Shown here in pieces: positions 44,569 to 53,480 of a stretch of DNA of 64,000 bases; the stretch's first letter is position 1, and each line of letters begins with the position of its first letter. The translations under genes and the position numbers were made by a program. The stretch comes from Chitinophaga pinensis (GTDB lineage: Bacteria > Bacteroidota > Bacteroidia > UKL13-3): assembly GCA_945898275.1 (NCBI GenBank), contig CAMDHZ010000014.1:1-64000 (forward strand). Direction: 5' to 3'. The notes below the pieces were generated by a model. The model was not told where the DNA came from. It did no database searches and was given only the letters and a program-made list of their open reading frames with translations.

Positions 44569-45333
44569 TTAAGAATTCAAAGAATGAACAGCTTGCGTGA
44601 GGGAAAAAATAAGATCTGGGTTTTTTTCAAATGCATTTCCAACAACTATTACATCTGCACCTGCTTGACAAGCAGCAATTGCTTGTTCTTGGGTACGAAT
44701 ACCTCCACCAATAAATAATGGTCCATTTATTTGGCTCTTAACTTCGGTAATCATACTTGCACTAATTGGATTTAAAGCGCCACTGCCTGCATCCATATAG
44801 GTGAGTTTTAGGCCAAGCATATCACCAGCCATGGCAGTGCAAGCGGCAATATTATTTTTATCATGAGGTAGCGGGGTAGTATTGCTCATGTACATCACGC
44901 TGGTTAGGTTGCCGCCATCCACAATCATATAAGCAGTTGGAATGATTTCTATACCAGATTTTTTGAGTAGAGGGGCTGCTAAAACATGCTTTCCAATAAG
45001 TAAATCAGGATTTCGACCACTTATCATGCTAAGAAACAATATTGCATCAGCTTTTGAATGCGTTTGCATGATGTTTCCTGGGAATAAAAGTAAAGGAATG
45101 TTAGTTTGAAGTTTAATAATTTCTATGCATTTGTCCCAGAAACCATTGGTGATTAGGCTTCCTCCAACCAAAATAAAATCTACCTTAGCTATACTGCATA
45201 AAGATAGAATTTTTACCAACTCATCCTCCGATTCAATGCTATCAGGGTCTATTAGTACGGCAAGTTGTTTTAAACTTTGAAGCTGATTCTGCTGTAGCAG
45301 CTGGTATATATTTGTTTTCTTAGGGTTAGACAT
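44569..45333 (-). CDS. Geranylgeranylglyceryl phosphate synthase-like protein (group II)
   Basis: I use the ATG at 45333 (MSNPKKTN). A TTG 6 bp upstream gives the longer frame. The 254-residue TIM barrel has DPDS, VGGSLITNG, FPGNIMQ and the phosphate-binding FIGGGIRTQEQA, matching the archaeal-type GGGP synthase/PcrB family. Members join a prenyl diphosphate to sn-glycerol-1-phosphate. The enzyme is known in some Bacteroidetes, where the product's role is unclear. Divergent from the nrdJ leader. Confidence 0.85.
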   Translation of the reverse strand: MSNPKKTNIYQLLQQNQLQSLKQLAVLIDPDSIESEDELVKILSLCSIAKVDFILVGGSLITNGFWDKCIEIIKLQTNIPLLLFPGNIMQTHSKADAILFLSMISGRNPDLLIGKHVLAAPLLKKSGIEIIPTAYMIVDGGNLTSVMYMSNTTPLPHDKNNIAACTAMAGDMLGLKLTYMDAGSGALNPISASMITEVKSQINGPLFIGGGIRTQEQAIAACQAGADVIVVGNAFEKNPDLIFSLTQAVHSLNS

Positions 45334-45735
45334 AAACAATAGACAACAAATAAAAGCTTTTTAATCCTAAATATAGAATGCTATGCTTCTTAAATTTTAT
45401 AATAAACGATTTTTTATGAAAAATAAAAGTAAAGTTTTTGGGGTTTAGGGCTTAAACCACCAAAACGTATCCATTTTAGGACAAGCCATTGATTATTAAA
45501 TAATTGTTAGGTGGCTTGAACCCAACAGTGACAAGGCAGGCGCTGTGCATAACTTATGTTATGAACACCCTACAAGCAACGTTTATATAAGGAAACAGAA
45601 ATTCACATAGCCATGTGTTGAAATTGTCTTTTGTTAAAAAATCATGAAAGTAGGAGTTTTGAATCAAAAACCCCCTAACATTTTAGGAGGCTAAACAGAA
45701 ACTGATAATATTAAATAAATACCTGATTTACGAAA
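45334..45735. promoter_or_regulatory. Long leader before nrdJ with four short hairpins
   Basis: About 400 bp between the GGGP synthase start and nrdJ. Perfect short stems lie at 45442-45458 (GGTTTA/TAAACC), 45548-45563 (CATAAC/GTTATG), 45604-45617 (CACAT/ATGTG) and 45674-45687 (CCTAA/TTAGG). A palindrome variant GGCTTGAACC lies at 45513-45522. I looked for a cobalamin riboswitch B12 box and did not find one. I cannot name the element. Confidence 0.4.
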
Positions 45736-48700
45736 ATGAGCCGCAATAAGAAAAACAACGAACAGAAGGGCCTCAGGGTTGAGCGCCACTTCACCAAAGA
45801 TGGGGTGAATGTGTATGACATGTTCACTTATGATTACCGCACCTCTGTGATTAAAAATCCGAATGGGAGTGTTGTGTTTGAAATGAACAATGTAGAAGTA
45901 CCGAATTTTTGGAGTCAGGTGGCTACGGATGTTTTAGCTCAAAAGTATTTTCGTAAAGCGGGCGTTCCACAAGCAGATGGTGGCAGCGGCAGAGAAACCA
46001 GCATTAAGCAGGTTGCGCATCGCATGGCGCATTGTTGGATGCAATGGGGAAATGACTATAACTATTTTGATAGTTCAGATGATGCCCAAGTGTTTTATGA
46101 TGAATTGGCCTACATGATTGTTGGACAATATGCAGCGCCCAATTCACCACAGTGGTTCAATACAGGTTTGCACTCTTCTTATGGTATTACAGGTAAACCC
46201 CAAGGCCATTATTTCGTAAACCCAAGAACAGGAAATTTAGAGAAATCAACCTCTGCCTATGAGCGCCCTCAACCACATGCATGTTTTATTTTATCAGTAG
46301 ATGATGATTTGGTAAACGAAGGTGGCATCATGGATTTATGGGTACGTGAAGCGCGTATCTTTAAATATGGCTCTGGTGTAGGAACCAACTTCTCAAAAAT
46401 ACGTGGTTCTCAAGAAAAACTTTCAGGAGGCGGCTCTTCTTCAGGTTTGATGAGTTTCTTGAAAATAGGAGACCGCGCAGCTGGTGCAATCAAATCTGGT
46501 GGAACGACCAGACGCGCAGCAAAAATGGTTTGTTTAGATTTGGATCACCCAGAAATAGTTGAATTCATTAATTGGAAAAAAGACGAAGAAAAGAAAGTTG
46601 CTGCATTAATCGCTGCAGGTTATCCTAGTGATTATGAAGGCGAAGCTTATGCGACTGTATCTGGTCAAAACAGCAATAACTCAGTTCGTATTCCAAATGA
46701 GTTTTTTGAAGCATTAAAAGAAGGTAAAAATTGGGACTTAAAATCTCGCACTGATGGCAGAGTAATAAAAAGCATGCCTGCAAGCGAGTTATGGGAAATG
46801 ATTGGTCAAGCTGCTTGGGCATGTGCAGATCCTGGTGTACAATATGATTCTACCATTAACGAATGGCATACTTGCCCTGAAGGTGGGCGTATTAATGCCT
46901 CTAACCCATGCAGTGAGTATATGTTTTTGGATAACACTGCCTGTAATTTGGCTAGCTTAAACTTAATGCGTTTCTTTAATACAGAAACCCTTGAGTTTGA
47001 TGTTAAAGCTTATGAGCATGCAGCCCGTTTATGGACTATGGTGTTAGAAATATCTGTGTTAATGGCGCAGTTCCCTTCACCAGAGGTAGCTCAATTAAGT
47101 TATGAATACAGAACACTAGGGTTAGGATATGCAAATTTAGGAAGCGTGCTGATGGTAGCTGGCATTCCGTATGACAGTCCAAAAGCTTTTGCTTGGTGTG
47201 GTGCTTTAACCGCCATCTTAAATGGTGTGGCTTACCAAACTTCAGCCGAAATGGCCAAATACCTTGGTGCATTTCCAAAGTTTGAAGAAAACAAAGCGCA
47301 TATGATGCGTGTAATGCGCAACCACCGTTATGCTGCATACAATGCCACGGATGCTTATGAAGAACTAACCATCAAGCCGGTTGGTATTGATCCTAAATAT
47401 TGCCCAGACTATCTTTTGGCTTCGGCTTGCAACAACTGGGATTTGGCAGTTCAAATGGGTGAAGCCCATGGTTATAGAAACGCTCAGGCAACTGTTATTG
47501 CACCAACTGGTACCATTGGGTTGGTTATGGATTGTGATACAACAGGTATCGAACCAGATTTTGCCTTGGTTAAGTTTAAGAAATTATCTGGCGGTGGATA
47601 TTTTAAAATCATCAACTCAAGTGTACCTGCAGCACTTAAAAATTTAGGCTATTCAGCTACAGAAATTGATGCTATCATCAAATATGCTACGGGTTCTGCC
47701 ACGCTAAATGGCGCGCCATTTATTAATCCTGAATCTCTTAAATTCAGAGGGTTTACCAATGAGGAGATTGAAAAATTAGATAAAGCTTCGGCCGGTGCTT
47801 TTGAAATTGGTTTTGCTTTTAATGTTTGGACATTAGGCGAGGCCTGCTTGCAACGTCTTGGGTTCAAACCTGAAGAATATAATAACCATAACTTTAATTT
47901 ACTCAGAAAACTTGGCTTTACCCGTCAAGAGATAGAGGCAGCAAACGATTTTATTTGTGGAACCATGACAGTTGAAGGTGCTCCGTTGTTAAAAGAAGAG
48001 CATTTGCCAGTATTTGATTGCGCTAATAAATGTGGCAACAAAGGTGAGCGTTACATCGCCGCAACAGGTCATATTCGTATGATGGCAGCAGCCCAACCGT
48101 TTTTAAGTGGTGCAATTTCTAAAACTATCAACCTGCCTAATGAAGCTTCTTTGGATAATATCAAAGAATGTTACCAAATGAGCTGGGAACTTGGATTAAA
48201 AGCAAATGCGCTTTATAGAGATGGTTGCAAATTGAGCCAACCGCTTAGCAATAAATCAGATGTAAAAGACGAGGAAGAAATTCAAGTAGCAGTTGAACAA
48301 GTTTTAGGTGAGGATGCTCACAAACCAGTAGGAGAGTTAAGTCCAGAACAAGTACTCGAAGCCGCCACTGCAATCTTAAACAGAACGCATGACACTGCTT
48401 TCAAACATAAACTTGCTGGCGTTGTGGCACGTAAGACCCTTCCAGGTAAACGTGCAGGATTTACTCAAAAAGCAACTGTTGGAGGTCAAACTATTTTCGT
48501 AAGAACAGGTGAATATGAAGATGGAACTTTAGGAGAAATCTTCGTTGACTTGCACAAAGAAGGTGCAACCCTTCGTTCTTTGATGAACTGTTTTTCTATT
48601 GCTGTTTCTTTGGGCTTACAATATGGTGTGCCTTTGGAAGAATATGTAGACAAGTTTACTTTTACACGTTTTGAACCAGCAGGCATGGTAACTGGTCATG

Positions 48701-49113
48701 ATAACATTAAACAGTCTACCTCTATCATTGACTATATGTTTAGAATGTTAGGGTTTGAATATTTGGGTAGAGAGGATTTTGTTCAGGTTGAACCAAATGA
48801 CTTACAAAGAGCCCATTTAGCAGTAAACGTGCACAAATCGCAAAATTTAAACCTAAATCCAAAGGCTAATGTTGAACCAAGCGCAACTGCAACAGCACCT
48901 GCCATTGGTTTTTATAAGCCAGTTGAGGTAAAAGCAACTGCTATGGCACCTGTTGCTGCAACCTCAAGTTTAGAGAATCCTATCGATCAAGTTAGTGAAA
49001 TGAACAAGCGCATGGGAGATAGCCCAGCTTGCCCAACTTGTGGACATATTACTATCCGTAGTGGTGCCTGCTACAAATGTTTAAACTGCGGCACACAAAC
49101 TGGTTGTAGTTAA
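45736..49113 (+). CDS. nrdJ: Adenosylcobalamin-dependent (class II) ribonucleotide reductase
   Basis: A 1125-residue protein. The catalytic core has NPCSEYMFLDNTACNLASLNL, in which the conserved CNLASLNL follows the substrate-binding Asn-Pro-Cys. The C-terminus ends in a zinc-binding region with CPTCGHITIRSG and CYKCLNCGTQTGCS, as in vitamin B12-dependent reductases of NrdJ type. It makes deoxyribonucleotides with a cobalamin radical and needs neither oxygen nor an iron subunit. The long leader upstream may control it. A strong terminator follows. One iterated palindrome lies inside. Confidence 0.95.
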   Translation: MSRNKKNNEQKGLRVERHFTKDGVNVYDMFTYDYRTSVIKNPNGSVVFEMNNVEVPNFWSQVATDVLAQKYFRKAGVPQADGGSGRETSIKQVAHRMAHCWMQWGNDYNYFDSSDDAQVFYDELAYMIVGQYAAPNSPQWFNTGLHSSYGITGKPQGHYFVNPRTGNLEKSTSAYERPQPHACFILSVDDDLVNEGGIMDLWVREARIFKYGSGVGTNFSKIRGSQEKLSGGGSSSGLMSFLKIGDRAAGAIKSGGTTRRAAKMVCLDLDHPEIVEFINWKKDEEKKVAALIAAGYPSDYEGEAYATVSGQNSNNSVRIPNEFFEALKEGKNWDLKSRTDGRVIKSMPASELWEMIGQAAWACADPGVQYDSTINEWHTCPEGGRINASNPCSEYMFLDNTACNLASLNLMRFFNTETLEFDVKAYEHAARLWTMVLEISVLMAQFPSPEVAQLSYEYRTLGLGYANLGSVLMVAGIPYDSPKAFAWCGALTAILNGVAYQTSAEMAKYLGAFPKFEENKAHMMRVMRNHRYAAYNATDAYEELTIKPVGIDPKYCPDYLLASACNNWDLAVQMGEAHGYRNAQATVIAPTGTIGLVMDCDTTGIEPDFALVKFKKLSGGGYFKIINSSVPAALKNLGYSATEIDAIIKYATGSATLNGAPFINPESLKFRGFTNEEIEKLDKASAGAFEIGFAFNVWTLGEACLQRLGFKPEEYNNHNFNLLRKLGFTRQEIEAANDFICGTMTVEGAPLLKEEHLPVFDCANKCGNKGERYIAATGHIRMMAAAQPFLSGAISKTINLPNEASLDNIKECYQMSWELGLKANALYRDGCKLSQPLSNKSDVKDEEEIQVAVEQVLGEDAHKPVGELSPEQVLEAATAILNRTHDTAFKHKLAGVVARKTLPGKRAGFTQKATVGGQTIFVRTGEYEDGTLGEIFVDLHKEGATLRSLMNCFSIAVSLGLQYGVPLEEYVDKFTFTRFEPAGMVTGHDNIKQSTSIIDYMFRMLGFEYLGREDFVQVEPNDLQRAHLAVNVHKSQNLNLNPKANVEPSATATAPAIGFYKPVEVKATAMAPVAATSSLENPIDQVSEMNKRMGDSPACPTCGHITIRSGACYKCLNCGTQTGCS
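47861..47870. repeat. Iterated palindrome GGTTYRAACC, copy 12
   Basis: GGTTCAAACC flanked by G and T (the only copy with G before it), in nrdJ, read in the third codon phase as Gly-Phe-Lys-Pro. Confidence 0.8.
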
Positions 49114-49138
49114 TTTTCAGTTCATTGATAAAAAATTA

Positions 49139-49173
49139 GAGCTGCCAACAATTGTTGAGCAGCTCTTTTTTTG
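49139..49173 (+). terminator. Rho-independent terminator after nrdJ
   Basis: An 8-bp stem AGAGCTGC/GCAGCTCT (49139-49146 with 49160-49167) with a 13-nt loop and a T-run. Confidence 0.88.
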
Positions 49174-49221
49174 TCATTTTACTAGACACAAGTTACTTGG
49201 TTTTGCACTAGTCATTTCTTT

Positions 49222-49251
49222 TTGTTTATATAGGTTTTGCGGCTATATTTG
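49222..49251 (+). promoter_or_regulatory. Bacteroidetes-type promoter for the yfhO-like gene
   Basis: TTG (49222-49224) and TATATTTG (49244-49251) with 19-bp spacing, 23 bp before the ATG at 49275. Confidence 0.6.
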
Positions 49252-49274
49252 AAGCCTATATTTATATTCTAAGC

Positions 49275-51707
49275 ATGAATTCGCCTTTATTTAAAAAAGC
49301 ACTTCCGCACCTACTGGCATTAGGTATTATCCTATTGGTAATTTTTGCCTATTTCTCACCCATGTTTGGTGGAAAGCAACTTAAGCAGTATGATGTAATG
49401 CAATGGAAAGCAACTTATCAAGAGATTGCTAAGTTTGAAAAGGAAAGTGGAGAAAGAACCTTTTGGACAAACAGTATTTTTAGTGGAATGCCGAGTTATT
49501 TAATTGGTGCTTCCTACAAAGGAAATTTTACCAATACCATCCTTTTTAATTTGCAATTGGTGTTTAAGCATCCTGCTGACACACTGTTTTTATTGTTTAT
49601 ATGTTTTTATGCATTGCTTTTGGCTTTTGAGGTTTCACCCTGGCTTGCAATAGTTGGTTCCTTGGCATTTGCTTTTTCATCCTTTAATTTTATCAATATA
49701 GATGCAGGCCACGTTACAAAGGGAAATGCAATTGCCTTTATACCTTTGGTTTTGGCTGGAATCAGAATTGCGCTTTATAAGAATAAGTGGTTAGGTTCAA
49801 TTCTTACAGGTGTTGCACTCTCTTTTGAACTTGCTGCAGGCCATTTGCAAATTACCTATTACCTCATTTTTGTGATTTTAGCTTGGATGATATATGAATT
49901 GGTTCAAGCCGTAAAAAATAAAACTTTGCCCGCCTTTTTGCTAACTGGAGTATTACTTTTAGTATCAGCTGGTATTGGTGTTGGAACCAATATTACAGGA
50001 TTATTGGCTACTGAGGAATATGGTAAATACAGCATTCGCTCAGCATCAGAATTAACCAAAACTTCACAAGGCGCAGAAAATGCAGCCAATGCCACAAGTG
50101 GCTTAGACAAAGATTATGCATTGGCATGGAGCAATGGAGTTTCTGAACCTTTCACCTTACTTATTCCTAATTTTTTAGGAGGAGCAAGCAATGGCGAATT
50201 AAGTACTTCTAGCAATTCCTATAAAGAATTACAATTGAAAGGCGTTCCAAACCCTAAAGAGGTAGTTAAACAAATGCCTATTTATTGGGGAGATCAACCC
50301 TTTACCGCCGGGCCAATTTATTATGGTGCCATTATTATCTTCTTATTTGTGTTTGGTATGTTCTTGCTTAAAGGAGGAGAGAAATGGTGGATTTTTGCGG
50401 CTTCATTGCTATCCATATTTTTATCAATGGGAAAGAATTTCCCCTTGTTAACAGATATCTTTTTTGAATATTTTCCACTCTATAACAAGTTTCGTTCTGT
50501 AACCTTTATTCTTTGTGTTGCGCAAGCTATGTTTCCATTTTTAGCCATGTTGGCGCTTAAAGAGTTTTTGCAAGAAAAGGTTTCTAAAGTAGATTTTATC
50601 AAAGCACTTAAATATAGCTTAGGGATTGTAGGTGGGCTTTGCTTGTTCTTTGTTTTGTTGCCTGGAGCAATATTTGATTTTAGCAGTGAAGCCGATGCCC
50701 GCATGGGATTTCCAGATTGGTTGAAAGACGCTTTGATAGCGGATAGAGAAAATCTAATGAGAATGGACGCTTTGCGCTCACTAGCCTTTATTTTAGGAGC
50801 AGCCGCATTGTTATGGTTTTCGTTTCAAGGAAAAATTAAGCAACAAGTTTTTATTATTGCTATGGGAGCCTTGATTTTGGTAGATTTATGGGGCGTTGAT
50901 AAACGTTATTTGAACGACAAGGATTTTGAACGTAAAAAATCTGAAGTAGCAATTGATAAAACCATGTTAGATGAGCAGATTTTGGCTGATCCAGACCCGC
51001 ATTACCGAGTTTACAATAATTCTACAGATTTTGATAAAGATGCCTTAACAGCTTATTACCACAAGACTTTGGGTGGTTACCATGGGGCAAAAATGAGAAG
51101 GTATCAAGAACTCATTGAGTGGCAATTAGCAAAAAACAACATGGAATGTTATAACATGTTAAACGCAAAATACTTTATCGTTCCAGATTCATCTGGAAAT
51201 AAATTTGTGCAAAGAAATCCATTTAATAATGGAAATGCTTGGTTTGTAAAGGAACTTAAATGGGTTGCTACTCCCGATGATGAGATTACCTCTTTAACAA
51301 ATTTTAAATCTAAGGAAACTGCGGTTATCAATAAAAAGTTTGAAACTGAATTAGCTGGCTTTACGGCCAGTTTAGATTCTACTGCAAGTATTCAACTTAC
51401 AAAATATCAGCCTAATAAATTGGTATATGAAAGTAATGCGAGTTCAGTTCAATATGCTGTATTTTCTGAAATCTATTATGACAAAGGTTGGAACGCTTAT
51501 TTAGATGGAACTTTGGTTCCGCATCAGCAAGTAAATTATGTGTTACGTGGCATGCAAGTTCCGGCTGGCAAGCATAACATTGAGTTTAAGTTTGAACCAA
51601 AAGTGATTGAGAGAGGTGAAACCATTGCCCTAGCTTCTTCAATTACTTTGTATGGTCTTTTACTTGCCGCATTGGCAATGGGATTCAGGAAAAAGAAAGA
51701 AGCTTAA
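49275..51707 (+). CDS. YfhO-family membrane protein
   Basis: An 810-residue protein with about 12 membrane helices (residues ~10-540) and an extended C-terminal outside domain before a last helix (about 785-805). It fits the YfhO family, GT-C-like membrane glycosyltransferases that in Gram-positive bacteria help to glycosylate lipoteichoic acid. The C-terminal DKGWNAYLDGT...VNYVLRGMQVPAG pattern is typical of the Bacteroidetes form. The substrate here is unknown. It has its own promoter. Confidence 0.88.
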   Translation: MNSPLFKKALPHLLALGIILLVIFAYFSPMFGGKQLKQYDVMQWKATYQEIAKFEKESGERTFWTNSIFSGMPSYLIGASYKGNFTNTILFNLQLVFKHPADTLFLLFICFYALLLAFEVSPWLAIVGSLAFAFSSFNFINIDAGHVTKGNAIAFIPLVLAGIRIALYKNKWLGSILTGVALSFELAAGHLQITYYLIFVILAWMIYELVQAVKNKTLPAFLLTGVLLLVSAGIGVGTNITGLLATEEYGKYSIRSASELTKTSQGAENAANATSGLDKDYALAWSNGVSEPFTLLIPNFLGGASNGELSTSSNSYKELQLKGVPNPKEVVKQMPIYWGDQPFTAGPIYYGAIIIFLFVFGMFLLKGGEKWWIFAASLLSIFLSMGKNFPLLTDIFFEYFPLYNKFRSVTFILCVAQAMFPFLAMLALKEFLQEKVSKVDFIKALKYSLGIVGGLCLFFVLLPGAIFDFSSEADARMGFPDWLKDALIADRENLMRMDALRSLAFILGAAALLWFSFQGKIKQQVFIIAMGALILVDLWGVDKRYLNDKDFERKKSEVAIDKTMLDEQILADPDPHYRVYNNSTDFDKDALTAYYHKTLGGYHGAKMRRYQELIEWQLAKNNMECYNMLNAKYFIVPDSSGNKFVQRNPFNNGNAWFVKELKWVATPDDEITSLTNFKSKETAVINKKFETELAGFTASLDSTASIQLTKYQPNKLVYESNASSVQYAVFSEIYYDKGWNAYLDGTLVPHQQVNYVLRGMQVPAGKHNIEFKFEPKVIERGETIALASSITLYGLLLAALAMGFRKKKEA

Positions 51708-51717
51708 TTTTTAGATT

Positions 51718-51864
51718 ATGAATCAAAAATCTCAATGGTTATTGGTGGGGTTACTCTTTATTGGGGCTATCATTTATTTAATTTTACGCATTCAAAAAAG
51801 TAGCAAAGGTGAAACTTGTGAAGGAGCTTCATGTAATTGCAAACCAGGTGTTTCAATGAAATAA
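51718..51864 (+). CDS. 48-residue Cys-rich single-pass membrane protein
   Basis: A short gene from ATG 51718 to TAA 51862-51864. One helix (about residues 8-24) is followed by a polar tail with three Cys in C-x4-C-x-C (residues 34, 39, 41). It resembles the small FeoB-associated Cys-rich membrane proteins in shape, but no feoB is near. It lies 10 bp after the yfhO-like stop and about 36 bp before pgk, so it is probably cotranscribed. Confidence 0.6.
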   Translation: MNQKSQWLLVGLLFIGAIIYLILRIQKSSKGETCEGASCNCKPGVSMK

Positions 51865-51900
51865 CTAATACATTTATATAAGTTGCAATATTTCTAAATT

Positions 51901-53115
51901 ATGAAAACAGTAGATACCATCAATTTCGCAGGCAAAAAAGCCTTAGTCCGCGTAGATTTTAATGTTCCTTTGGATAAAAAAACACTTGAGATAACGGACG
52001 ATGCCAGAATTCGTGCTACCATTCCAACCTTAAAGAAAATACTTGCTGATGGGGGTTCATGCATATTGATGAGTCACCTAGGTCGTCCCTTAAAGAAGTT
52101 AAAAGAAGATGGTACGGTAGATTTTGAAAAGCATACTTTGAGAAATACTTTAGCAAAAACTTCTGAGTTATTAGGAGTTGAAGTTAAGTTTGGCGGAGAT
52201 TGTATTGGTGAAGAAGCCAAAGAAATGGCAAAAAATTTGCAACCTGGAGAGGTGTTGCTTTTAGAAAACCTACGTTTTTATAAAGAAGAAGAAAAAGGGG
52301 ATGAAGCATTTGCAGAAAAGTTAGCATCAATGGGTGATGTTTATGTTAATGATGCTTTTGGAACAGCCCACCGTGCACATGCTTCTACAGCCATTATTGC
52401 AAAGTTTTTTAAAGATGCTAAATGCTTTGGCTATGTGATGGCAAAAGAAGTTGCTAATGCAGAAAAGGTGATACACAATGCAGAAAGACCATTTACTGCC
52501 ATTACTGGAGGTGCAAAGGTGTCTGATAAATTATTGATTTTAGAGAACCTGATAGATAAAGTTGATAACCTCATTATTGGCGGAGGTATGGCCTATACTT
52601 TCCTAAAAGCCATGGGATACGAAATTGGTTCAAGTCTTTGTGAAGAAGATAGATTAGAGCTTTGTCTGGCTTTGATGAAGAAGGCAGAGGATAAAGGTGT
52701 AAAATTATTATTGCCTGAAGATTCAATTGTGGCAGATGCTTTTTCAAATGAGGCAAATTTTAAGGCTTGTGATAACAAACACATTGAAAAAGGCTGGATG
52801 GGTTTAGATATCGGCCCAAAGGCATCTGAAAATTTTGCAAACGTTATCAAAAGCTCTCGCACTATTTTGTGGAATGGTCCGATGGGTGTTTTTGAAATGA
52901 CACACTTTGAAAACGGTACAAAAACTGCTGCCATAGCTGTTGCAGAAGCCACCAAGGCAGGGGCATTTAGTTTAATTGGTGGTGGAGATAGCGCTGCTGC
53001 TGTAGCAAAATTTGGTTTCGAAGACCAAGTGAGTTATGTAAGTACAGGGGGTGGCGCATTGCTAGAATATTTCGAAGGAAAGGTATTGCCTGGCATTGCT
53101 GCCATTAACGAATGA
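51901..53115 (+). CDS. pgk: Phosphoglycerate kinase
   Basis: A 404-residue protein with the substrate-binding RVDFNVPLD start, SHLGRP, the [13 protein letters not shown] segment and GGGDSAAAV near the C-terminus. It transfers phosphate between 1,3-bisphosphoglycerate and ADP in glycolysis. The 4-bp overlap with the VanZ-like gene suggests coupled translation. Confidence 0.97.
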   Translation: MKTVDTINFAGKKALVRVDFNVPLDKKTLEITDDARIRATIPTLKKILADGGSCILMSHLGRPLKKLKEDGTVDFEKHTLRNTLAKTSELLGVEVKFGGDCIGEEAKEMAKNLQPGEVLLLENLRFYKEEEKGDEAFAEKLASMGDVYVNDAFGTAHRAHASTAIIAKFFKDAKCFGYVMAKEVANAEKVIHNAERPFTAITGGAKVSDKLLILENLIDKVDNLIIGGGMAYTFLKAMGYEIGSSLCEEDRLELCLALMKKAEDKGVKLLLPEDSIVADAFSNEANFKACDNKHIEKGWMGLDIGPKASENFANVIKSSRTILWNGPMGVFEMTHFENGTKTAAIAVAEATKAGAFSLIGGGDSAAAVAKFGFEDQVSYVSTGGGALLEYFEGKVLPGIAAINE

Positions 53116-53468
53116 ATTTTATAAAGTTATATTGGAAAGCCCTTTTATGGGCTTTTCTTATTTTAGGTGCTTGTGGAATTAATGGAGAGAGCATTCCAAA
53201 AGTATCCTTCGACTTTGGGATTGATAAAGTTGCACATTTTATACTTTTTTTGGTTCAAGCCATATTAATATACTTACCTCAAAAGAAGCATTTTGTTTGG
53301 GCTATTCTTATATCTAGCGTTTATGGAATACTGATTGAGTTTATGCAAATGACCATATTTGTGAATAGGTCATTTGATTATGCAGATATGCTAGCAGACG
53401 TTATTGGCGCCCTGATGTGCTATCCAATAGTGTTACTTTGGAAGAAGTGGCTTAGAATTGGCGACTAA
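53112..53468 (+). CDS. VanZ-family membrane protein
   Basis: A 118-residue protein with about four membrane helices and the VanZ-like pattern DKVAHFILF and [13 protein letters not shown]. VanZ was named for teicoplanin resistance in enterococci, but the family is broad and its role here is unknown. It overlaps pgk by 4 bp (ATGA) and converges on the hybrid kinase. Confidence 0.85.
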   Translation: MNFIKLYWKALLWAFLILGACGINGESIPKVSFDFGIDKVAHFILFLVQAILIYLPQKKHFVWAILISSVYGILIEFMQMTIFVNRSFDYADMLADVIGALMCYPIVLLWKKWLRIGD

Positions 53469-53480
53469 AATGACTAAAGG

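Noticed and set aside
45460-45735. Cobalamin riboswitch before nrdJ
   Set aside because: No B12 box or conserved core recognised by eye. Recorded only as a structured leader.
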